The notes under the pieces are model-generated. The model searched no databases, was not told the DNA's origin, and saw only the letters and a list, made by a program, of their open reading frames with translations. The position numbers and the translations under genes were made by a program. Shown here in pieces: positions 34,068 through 41,758 of a DNA stretch of 64,000 bases (the stretch's first letter is position 1; each line of letters starts with the position of its first letter). This DNA is from Butyrivibrio sp. (GTDB taxonomy: Bacteria > Bacillota > Clostridia > Lachnospirales > Lachnospiraceae). The stretch lies in NCBI GenBank assembly GCA_017470505.1, contig JAFUYO010000005.1:1-64000 (forward strand). The letters run 5' to 3'.

Positions 34068-34969
34068 TTGAACTTATAGATCTCAGCAAAAAGTTTGATG
34101 AAGTGCAGGCGCTGTCCAAGGTATCTCTTGGTATAGCTGACGGGGAAGTTTTCGGTATGGTCGGAACCAACGGCGCTGGAAAGAGCACCATTTTGAGAAT
34201 CATATCCGGTGTCATCCGCCCGGATGAGGGAATTGTCTGTGTCGATAAGAGGCCCGTCTATGACAACCCCGATGTCAAGAGGGATATTTTTTACATATCA
34301 GATGAGCAGTACTTCCTTCCGGGGAGTACTCCCGAGGAAATGGCTGATTACTACGGCAGTATTTACCCATCCTTTGACAAGCTCTCTTTCCACAAGCTCT
34401 GTGAGGGCTTCGGACTCGACAGAAAGCGCAGGATAAATACCTTCTCAAAGGGCATGAAAAAGCAGGTTTCAATCCTTTTGGGCCTGTCCGCAAACACCAA
34501 GTACCTTCTTTTAGATGAGACCTTTGACGGGCTTGACCCGGTTGTGAGGCAGTCGGTAAAGAGCCTTTTTGCAGCGCACATGGCAGACAGGGGACTTACG
34601 CCTGTCATCGCATCGCACAACTTAAGGGAGCTTGAGGACATCTGCGACCACGTGGGACTCCTCCACAAGGGCGGGGTCATCCTCTCACAGGACATAGAGG
34701 ACATGAAGATGGGAATGCAGAAGGTCCAATGCGTTTTTGCATCAGATGCAGATGAGGAGAAGATACTAAAGGGGCTTGACGTACTCGTCCATGAAAAGAG
34801 AGGAAGACTCCACACAATCACCATAAGAGGGGAGAGGGAGGACATAGAAGCCGCGTTTAAGCGCGGGGAAACCGTTTTCTTTGAGGTGCTTTCTCTTTCT
34901 CTTGAAGAGATATTTATCAGTGAAACGGAGGTGGTCGGATATGACATCCGCAAATTTGTCCTTGGTTAA
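34064..34969 (+). CDS. ABC transporter ATP-binding protein (exporter type)
   Basis: A 301-residue ATPase with Walker A GTNGAGKST near residue 34, a signature region TFSKGMKKQVSILLGL, Walker B YLLLDETFDGLD and the H-loop histidine in IASHN. It belongs to the CcmA/YtrB-like ATPases that pair with ABC-2 membrane proteins. It is the only ATPase in the operon 33681-44187. Its end overlaps the next gene by 29 bases. Confidence 0.95.
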   Translation: MIELIDLSKKFDEVQALSKVSLGIADGEVFGMVGTNGAGKSTILRIISGVIRPDEGIVCVDKRPVYDNPDVKRDIFYISDEQYFLPGSTPEEMADYYGSIYPSFDKLSFHKLCEGFGLDRKRRINTFSKGMKKQVSILLGLSANTKYLLLDETFDGLDPVVRQSVKSLFAAHMADRGLTPVIASHNLRELEDICDHVGLLHKGGVILSQDIEDMKMGMQKVQCVFASDADEEKILKGLDVLVHEKRGRLHTITIRGEREDIEAAFKRGETVFFEVLSLSLEEIFISETEVVGYDIRKFVLG

Positions 34970-37106
34970 CAGAATAAAGATGCACCGAACCTACGTGGGA
35001 AGGACGCTGTGGATCAGCCTTGTTCTCCTGCCTTTCTTTGCTGTATATTTTATCCTCGGAGTCATAATGATGGTGTCGCGCGCCATAAATTATGCGGCTA
35101 TTTACAACCAGTCTGCACAGGAGCTCTACCATGAAAAGCTCCTTGCTGTTCACAGGATAGTCGGCTTTTCGCAGATCGGTTTTATACTTGTGATAATTAG
35201 TGCGATACTCTTTGCCCTGCAGGGCTTCTCCTACGTGTTTAACATGGGGCAGATGGACTTTTTTCTCTCACAGCCCACGACCAGAGCGCAGAGGATCAGA
35301 AAGAACTACATAAATGCATTCACAACTTTTTTTGCGATATATTTTTTACCTCTTCTGATATCCCTTGTCATTGCAGCTGTTATGGGCGCTGTCAACTCTA
35401 ACATAATTGCCGCAGCACTTTTAGAGACCATGAGGGCAGTGATTCTCTTTGCTGCAATCTACAACGTATCGGTGCTGTCGGTGTTGCTGACAGGGTCGCT
35501 TCCTATTGCGATCCTTCTTACGGCAACATTTTTAGCGGTTCCCGTTGTGATATCAGGTGAGATTGAGCTGTATAAGAGCATTTTCTTTGCTACATACTCA
35601 TACGCAGAGCCCTTTAATGTGTATTTATCACCGCTCTTCGACAGGTTCGGGCTCTTTTTCAAGGAAGGCTTTGGAGCGTACAGCGGAAATTACATAGCAT
35701 CCAAAAGTTTCATCGCCGACAACTTAAAGCTCATCATCCCCGGTGAGGCAGACACCTGTCTCGTCGCGATTATAGCGTTTTGCCTTGCCCTGATCGTGAG
35801 TAAGCTCAGAAAGGCCGAGTGGGCGGGAAAGAGCATTCCGCTTCGCCCTGTCCGCTGGTGCATAAAGATAACTGTCTGCGTCCTCTCAGGACTTGCGGGC
35901 GGTCTTGTAGTCTATGCCCTCTACAGCGCTGTATGGAACAGCAGGCTATACTTCATGATGGTCGCAGTCATGGTGCTTGTTACCATATTTGTCGGCTGCA
36001 TGGCAGAGGTCATTTTTGAGAGCAGTATAAAGAGATTTTTCAAGGGATTTCCGCAGACTGTCATGGCCCTTGCAATTGTTGTTCTCGTATTTATTATATA
36101 CAGAGGGGACCTTCTGGGCTTTGACTCGTTTGTCCCTGCACCTGAGAAAATTTCAAGCTGCGCGATCTTAAACAGCGAAAAGACATTTCAGCGCTACAAT
36201 AGCGGCTATCTGGTAAATGATTTTTCTGCAAAAGATTATATGCATCTGACTGATACTCAGAGCTTTGTTGAGATTGCAAAAGTGGGCATGAAGACCCAGA
36301 AAGAGCGCAGAAAGTCAGAGCAGATGGGAAACTATGACTCTCTAGGCTACAACATGACGATCCTGTACAGGCTTAAGAGCGGAGGGGAAATGTACAGATC
36401 AGTCACTGTTCCCTACGATATCGTGGACGATAGACTTGAAAAGATTATTTCAAGTGATGAGTACAAAGAGGGGAGCTTTGAGTGCTTCCACGACGATGAT
36501 ATGAGAGAGCTCGATAAGCGGGCACAGAACAGGATACTCAGGTACACAACGCCTGTGTCAGTCAGTGAGACGAGAGATTTTTCATACGCAGAGTTTTCGG
36601 ATGCCTACAGAGAGGATATCAAAGAGGCCTTTGATTTTAGCCGGATAAAGAACTTAATGCCGATCGGCAGTGTGGAATTTGAGGTCTCCGGATCCGAGTA
36701 CGCATATGCGGGTTTTGATATCTACGAGGGGTATGAGAATTCAATTGCACTCCTTGATAAATATGGGATATATTATGGAGATGTACCCGGACCTGACAAT
36801 ATTGCACAGATACGCGTGACCAACTACTATCCGGGGTATGACCTCGAAGAGACAGATCAAAGTGAGATTCCTGAAACAGTTGATAGTCAGAGCGCAACCT
36901 ATTATGATAGTAAAAGCGTTCGCGAGATTTTAGACGGTGCAGTTTCCACTTCCTTTTACAATCAGTGGTATAACTACAACAATAACAATTCCCAGTACGG
37001 GATACAGATCACGAGCAAAAACAACATGGGGGAATACGGAGGATCGTATTACACATTTATAAAGGGGAAGGTTCCGCAGTTTGTCATCGAAGATACAAAT
37101 AAGTAA
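34941..37106 (+). CDS. ABC-2 type permease with large extracytoplasmic domain (DUF6449-like)
   Basis: A 721-residue membrane protein. About ten hydrophobic segments lie in residues 18-400, including QGFSYVFNMGQMDFFLSQPTTRAQRIRKNYI, a pattern typical of ABC-2 exporters where the ATPase contacts the membrane part. Residues about 410-721 are soluble and unrecognised; they resemble DUF6449 proteins found beside YtrA-type regulators in Lachnospiraceae. The ATG at 34941 was chosen because ACGGAGG lies nine bases before it; an earlier start would overlap the ATPase gene more. The substrate is unknown. Confidence 0.85.
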   Translation: MTSANLSLVNRIKMHRTYVGRTLWISLVLLPFFAVYFILGVIMMVSRAINYAAIYNQSAQELYHEKLLAVHRIVGFSQIGFILVIISAILFALQGFSYVFNMGQMDFFLSQPTTRAQRIRKNYINAFTTFFAIYFLPLLISLVIAAVMGAVNSNIIAAALLETMRAVILFAAIYNVSVLSVLLTGSLPIAILLTATFLAVPVVISGEIELYKSIFFATYSYAEPFNVYLSPLFDRFGLFFKEGFGAYSGNYIASKSFIADNLKLIIPGEADTCLVAIIAFCLALIVSKLRKAEWAGKSIPLRPVRWCIKITVCVLSGLAGGLVVYALYSAVWNSRLYFMMVAVMVLVTIFVGCMAEVIFESSIKRFFKGFPQTVMALAIVVLVFIIYRGDLLGFDSFVPAPEKISSCAILNSEKTFQRYNSGYLVNDFSAKDYMHLTDTQSFVEIAKVGMKTQKERRKSEQMGNYDSLGYNMTILYRLKSGGEMYRSVTVPYDIVDDRLEKIISSDEYKEGSFECFHDDDMRELDKRAQNRILRYTTPVSVSETRDFSYAEFSDAYREDIKEAFDFSRIKNLMPIGSVEFEVSGSEYAYAGFDIYEGYENSIALLDKYGIYYGDVPGPDNIAQIRVTNYYPGYDLEETDQSEIPETVDSQSATYYDSKSVREILDGAVSTSFYNQWYNYNNNNSQYGIQITSKNNMGEYGGSYYTFIKGKVPQFVIEDTNK

Positions 37107-37113
37107 AAAAAAT

Positions 37114-37980
37114 ATGACGGCGAACAAAAGGCGCTCTGTTATATCGTGGCTCTTTTTGCTGCCGTCACTGTTGGGAGTTATCATCTTTTTTGTGGCACCG
37201 TTTTTTGTGGTGATCTACTACTCGATGATAGACAATCCCATTCAGAATAATTTCGTGGGATTTGAAAATTACGTGACGGTGTTTAATAACGCTGCTTTCA
37301 GGCAGGCTTCTTTTAATACGCTTAAGTTTTCACTTGTATCGGTTCCGCTTGCCGTTGCATTGTCACTCTTTCTTGCGGTGGTGATGGAGTCGAGGATACC
37401 TGGAAAGAGCTATTTCAGGTCGTTTTTCTTAAGCCCCCTGATGGTGCCGACGGCATCAGTTGTACTTATATGGCAGGTCCTTTTTAACTACAACGGTATT
37501 GTCAACAAGGCTATCACATCGTTTGGCGGTGGCAGGATAGATTTCCTCAAATCAGACTACGCACAGGTTGTCATTGTAGTTCTGTTTTTGTGGAAGAACC
37601 TCGGCTACAACATGATCCTGTTTATGGCGGCGCTATCGAGTATCCCGAAGGAGCTTATCGAGGTTGCTGCGCTTGAACACGCAAGCAAAGCGCAGACCTT
37701 CTGGTATATAAAGGTGAGGTTCATGTCGTCGACTATTCTGTTCGTCACAATAATGAGTCTCATCAATTCGTTCAAGGTGTTCAGGGAGGTTTACCTGATG
37801 ACGGGAGACTACCCCTACAGCAGCCTTTATATGCTGCAGCACTTCATGAACAACACCTTTGCTTCACTCGATTATCAGAAGCTCTCGTCGGCGGCCATTA
37901 TCATGTTTGTGGTCGTGTCAGTTCTCGTATTCATCATGTATCAGGTGGAGAACTTCTACGGAAAGGATGTGGAGGGCTGA
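37114..37980 (+). CDS. Carbohydrate-type ABC permease, MalF-like
   Basis: A protein of 288 residues from the ATG at 37114, with six transmembrane helices and the cytoplasmic EAA loop (ELIEVAALEHASKAQTFWYIKV) that docks an importer ATPase. This is the MalF/UgpA type of binding-protein-dependent importer. The ATG has no ribosome site and lies seven bases after the preceding stop, so reinitiation is likely; a TTG at 37081 with GGGGAAGG before it would add 11 residues. No MsmX/MalK ATPase gene is nearby. It overlaps the next gene by one base. Confidence 0.9.
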   Translation: MTANKRRSVISWLFLLPSLLGVIIFFVAPFFVVIYYSMIDNPIQNNFVGFENYVTVFNNAAFRQASFNTLKFSLVSVPLAVALSLFLAVVMESRIPGKSYFRSFFLSPLMVPTASVVLIWQVLFNYNGIVNKAITSFGGGRIDFLKSDYAQVVIVVLFLWKNLGYNMILFMAALSSIPKELIEVAALEHASKAQTFWYIKVRFMSSTILFVTIMSLINSFKVFREVYLMTGDYPYSSLYMLQHFMNNTFASLDYQKLSSAAIIMFVVVSVLVFIMYQVENFYGKDVEG

Positions 37981-38909
37981 TGATAAGAAGTGCTGATGAG
38001 ACTGCTTTTATTGCAGCCGGAAACAGAAAGCGGGCAGAATATATTAAGACAGGTATAGTGACGCTTCTTGCGGTAATATTTGCTGCGATTTTTCTTTTGC
38101 CTATAGTTCTTACCGTGACAAATTCGTTTATGTCGCCATCTGAGATAAACGCCAACTACGGCAGCATCTTTGCGACGACTCAAAAGGGCGGAAAGGTCTT
38201 TGTCAGTAAGACCGTGAATTTAAAGCTGATACCTGATATGATAACCTTCAGCCAATACTTCACGGTGCTGCTCAGGAGCCCCGAGTACCTGTTTAAATTC
38301 TGGAACTCGGTGATATATGTGGTCCCTATTGTTGTCGTTCAGCTCCTCATAGCCATGCTGGCATCCTTTGGATTTGCCAGGTACGACAGCAGGATAAAGA
38401 GGGCAATTTTCTTTTTATATATAGTAATGATGCTGATGCCGTATCAGGTAACCCTCGTCCCGAACTTTCTTGTTGCAAGGTTTCTGAACATCTACGGAGG
38501 CAGATGGGCGATATGGCTGTTTGGATTTTTCTCGCCCTTTGCGGTGTACCTCTTTACCAAGTTCATGAAGAGGATACCGCAGGAGGTCATGGAGGCGGCA
38601 GCAATTGACGGGGCGAACGAGTGGATGATATTTACAAGGATATGTATGCCGCTGTGCAAGGGGGGACTTGCATCCATAGCGATACTGGTTTTCTTTGACT
38701 ACTGGAACATGGTGGAGCAGCCGCTGATCCTCTTACCGGATTCGGATCTCCATCCCTTGTCGGTGTTTTTATCAAAGATCAACACCGGAGAGATTTCACT
38801 GGCATTTGCCGTGGCGGTCATATATCTGATACCGCCGCTTCTGATCTTTTTGTACGGTGAGGATTATCTTGTGGAGGGAATATCCTACCAGGGAGGAATA
38901 AAGGGGTAA
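37980..38909 (+). CDS. Carbohydrate-type ABC permease, MalG-like
   Basis: A 309-residue second permease with six helices and the EAA motif EVMEAAAIDGANEWMIFTRICMP. An insertion between helix 1 and helix 2 (about residues 52-90) is longer than in many MalG proteins. It pairs with the MalF-like protein encoded just before it; both lie in an operon that also has exporter-type parts, which is unusual. The adaptor gene follows after 3 bases. Confidence 0.92.
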   Translation: MIRSADETAFIAAGNRKRAEYIKTGIVTLLAVIFAAIFLLPIVLTVTNSFMSPSEINANYGSIFATTQKGGKVFVSKTVNLKLIPDMITFSQYFTVLLRSPEYLFKFWNSVIYVVPIVVVQLLIAMLASFGFARYDSRIKRAIFFLYIVMMLMPYQVTLVPNFLVARFLNIYGGRWAIWLFGFFSPFAVYLFTKFMKRIPQEVMEAAAIDGANEWMIFTRICMPLCKGGLASIAILVFFDYWNMVEQPLILLPDSDLHPLSVFLSKINTGEISLAFAVAVIYLIPPLLIFLYGEDYLVEGISYQGGIKG

Positions 38910-38912
38910 ATA

Positions 38913-40472
38913 ATGAGTAACGAATTACAGACCAATGAAAAAAGTGAGATTGTATCAGTTGATCAGGCTTCCAAAAAGCCTGCAAACAGGAAGGATATGG
39001 TCAAAAATGTGGCGATAGGATTCCTCTCAGTCATGCTGGTACTGACATTTTTTTCCAATACCATAATGAATTATTCACTGCCGCAGGTCGCAACGCAGCA
39101 GATACATTCAGGCTCAATAAGCCCTCAGATAAGGGGAACGGGGACGGTGTCGGCTGAGGACCCTTATAATATCACGGTAAAAGAGACGAGGAAGATATCC
39201 GGAGTCGCCGTAAAAGAGGGCGCCCATGTGGAGATAGGTGATGTTATCTACTACCTCGAGGACAGGGAGTCGACGGAGCTGACGGAAGCGCGGGAGAAGC
39301 TTGATACGCTTGAGCTTTCCTATGAGCAGGCGCTCTTTTCAGGAAATGTTCCAAACGATGTTATAACCAACGTCAGGAACGGAAAGAATACCACCTATGA
39401 CACCTATCAGGCTGAGCTGGCAGCCGTCACGGATGCCTACAACAATGCCTTAAATGACGACAACGCGGTGCAGGCAGATATTGACTTCATGACTCAGCAG
39501 AGCGCTCATGACACAGCCGGAATTGCCTATGACGCAGCGACTCCTTTTTATACGACAGCTCTTTTGCAGTATGAGCTTGTTATCGCCAACCAGAACGGTG
39601 ACAGTAACAGGGCTGAAGAACTCGAGAGGCAGATCGCGGAGCTTGAGAAGGACAACAGTCAGCTGAATAACTATGAAACCCAGCAGTCGCTCAGCTACAA
39701 CCAGAAGCTCGCCATCCTGAATCAACAGAAGGCAAAGACTGCGGCAGCACTAAAAAAAGCGACCGAGGAAAAGGAGAAGCTCATCACCAGCATAAACACA
39801 GAGATAAGCCTCTGCCAGCAGAGAGATAAGATAACCGAGCAGAGGGAGAAAATAGCAAAGCTTGAGGCGGAATCTGTAGGCGCGTCAGTTAAGAGCCCTG
39901 TTGCCGGAATTGTGAGCTCGCTCTCGAAGGCTGCGGGGGAGTCGACGTCTGCTGATGAGACCATAGCGGTTATCCAGGTTGACGGCAAGGACATGACGAC
40001 CAGCTTTTCTGTCACAAACACCCAGGCACAGAAGCTGAAGGTGGGAGATTCAGCAAAGCCGCAGAACGTGTGGCAGTTTGGAGATGATTTCAAGGCTACC
40101 CTCACATCGATCAAGAATGATAAGTCCGATCCCGCAAACAAAAAGCTCCTGACCTTCAAGCTCGAGAGCAAGGACCTCACACCGGGACAGTCCATATCTC
40201 TTGCAATCGGAGAGAGGTCAGTTGACTACGACCTCATTGTTCCGAACAGTGCGGTCAGGACGGACTCAAACGGCAAGTTCATCCTCGTGGTAAACGCCAA
40301 GTCATCGCCGCTTGGAAACAGATATATAGCCTCCAGGGTCGACATCGATGTAAAGGCATCTGACGACAACAACAGCGCGATAAGCGCCGCAGTGGACGGA
40401 GATGAGTATGTCATCACGACATCCACAACGCTTATTAAGACAGGAGATCAGGTGAGGCTGGCAAACTCGTGA
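38913..40472 (+). CDS. HlyD/MacA-type membrane-fusion adaptor
   Basis: A 519-residue protein with one N-terminal transmembrane helix (about 28-50), a split biotinyl-lipoyl domain (RGTGTVSAEDPYNITVKE... and SVGASVKSPVAGIVSSL), a long coiled coil between them (about residues 125-320) and a C-terminal beta-barrel and membrane-proximal region. It resembles the periplasmic adaptors of MacAB and RND-type pumps that Gram-positive bacteria use with MacB-like ABC proteins. The next gene, which overlaps by 4 bases, carries a MacB-type core domain, so the two probably interact outside the membrane. Confidence 0.9.
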   Translation: MSNELQTNEKSEIVSVDQASKKPANRKDMVKNVAIGFLSVMLVLTFFSNTIMNYSLPQVATQQIHSGSISPQIRGTGTVSAEDPYNITVKETRKISGVAVKEGAHVEIGDVIYYLEDRESTELTEAREKLDTLELSYEQALFSGNVPNDVITNVRNGKNTTYDTYQAELAAVTDAYNNALNDDNAVQADIDFMTQQSAHDTAGIAYDAATPFYTTALLQYELVIANQNGDSNRAEELERQIAELEKDNSQLNNYETQQSLSYNQKLAILNQQKAKTAAALKKATEEKEKLITSINTEISLCQQRDKITEQREKIAKLEAESVGASVKSPVAGIVSSLSKAAGESTSADETIAVIQVDGKDMTTSFSVTNTQAQKLKVGDSAKPQNVWQFGDDFKATLTSIKNDKSDPANKKLLTFKLESKDLTPGQSISLAIGERSVDYDLIVPNSAVRTDSNGKFILVVNAKSSPLGNRYIASRVDIDVKASDDNNSAISAAVDGDEYVITTSTTLIKTGDQVRLANS

Positions 40473-41758
40473 TGGATTTAAAGGGCAAAGGCAGACTGAT
40501 TACTAATTTCATAAAGATTTATGCTCTGAAATACAGAGTTTTACTGGTCATATTTACAGTAGCACTCTTGCTTTTTCTGATACTTGGCGCTATTTCCGAT
40601 TATCTTGCATCAAAGCCAACCGATCAGCACACCGCAGAGAGATGGGAAAATGACAATAAGATGGCTCAGGTCAGCATCTTTGTCAGCGAGGATCAGATGG
40701 TCGGGCTTAATGATATAAAGAGATTTGGCTATCAGCTCAAAATGAAGCTCATCGATGCAGGTGTCACAGGGCTTGATGATGAAGAGGATGAGAGTGAACC
40801 TGAGATCATCGACACCATCGGGATTGAGGATATGAACAGCGCAGAGGGCGATAAGGATGAGCCCAAAGAGGATGCGCTTGATAAGCTGATCGGTGTTTCC
40901 TACTGCGCGCAGGGATTTGTCTCGATGATCTTCGATAACAGGAGCATGAAGAACGTAAACGCGATCGGTGTCGGCGGAGACTTCTTTATATTTCATCCGC
41001 TCATGCTAACGGACGGGACATATTTTGGCGAGGACGATCTGATGAAGGACAGGATTGTCATAGATGAGAGCACGGCCTGGCAGCTCTTCGGATCGACGGA
41101 TATAATAGGTCAGGCGGTCCTCATTGGAGATGTGCCTCACTATATCGCAGGCGTTGCGAGCAAGAAGATAGGAAGGTTCGAGGGGGCATCGGGGTTTTCG
41201 AACAACATCGTCTATATGTCCTATGACTCACTTTCCAAATACGGGACAATTATAAGCGGCCTCACAAAAGAGGGAGAGCAGGCAGAGGATGGCACTACTC
41301 AGGCTGTCGGCGGAATAGGCTGCATCGAGGTCGTCGCACCAAATCCTGTCGAGGGACTCCTTGCAAGGATATCGAGAGAGAGCATCGGATTCGAGGACAC
41401 ATCGATTGAAGTTGTCGACAACACCGACAGGTTTTCATTTATTTCGCTCATCAGGGTGCTGAAGAACTTCGGCCTGCGGAGTATGCAGAGCAGGGCAATC
41501 TGTTATCCCTACTGGGAGAATGAAGCAAGGGGCTATGAGGACGTTCTTTCAATGATACTTCTTTTCAGGCTGATAGCCCTTGTAATCTTAGTGTTTATAT
41601 TTGTTTATCTGGTAATCGATCTCTACAGAAACAAGAAGTGGACTGTGAGAGGCATCACATCCTACCTCGCGGAAAAGAAGTATGACTTCGAGGTCAGGCA
41701 ACATATAAAAAAGGGGCTGAAGCGCGGTGGCGCTGCAGCCGGAGAGGAGACATTATGA
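40469..41758 (+). CDS. MacB periplasmic-core-domain-like membrane protein lacking the FtsX helices
   Basis: A 429-residue protein with a transmembrane helix at about 24-46, an extracytoplasmic part (about 50-350) and a second helix at about 365-387 followed by a cytoplasmic tail. The segment FHPLMLTDGTYFGEDDLMKDRIVIDESTAWQLFG then DIIGQAVLIGDVPHYIAGV is typical of MacB periplasmic core domains. MacB-type proteins have four helices and often an ATPase; here only two helices and no ATPase are present. An acidic insert lies at about 107-138. It is overlapped by the adaptor gene before and the lipoprotein gene after, so it should be part of the same envelope complex. Confidence 0.72.
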   Translation: MMDLKGKGRLITNFIKIYALKYRVLLVIFTVALLLFLILGAISDYLASKPTDQHTAERWENDNKMAQVSIFVSEDQMVGLNDIKRFGYQLKMKLIDAGVTGLDDEEDESEPEIIDTIGIEDMNSAEGDKDEPKEDALDKLIGVSYCAQGFVSMIFDNRSMKNVNAIGVGGDFFIFHPLMLTDGTYFGEDDLMKDRIVIDESTAWQLFGSTDIIGQAVLIGDVPHYIAGVASKKIGRFEGASGFSNNIVYMSYDSLSKYGTIISGLTKEGEQAEDGTTQAVGGIGCIEVVAPNPVEGLLARISRESIGFEDTSIEVVDNTDRFSFISLIRVLKNFGLRSMQSRAICYPYWENEARGYEDVLSMILLFRLIALVILVFIFVYLVIDLYRNKKWTVRGITSYLAEKKYDFEVRQHIKKGLKRGGAAAGEETL

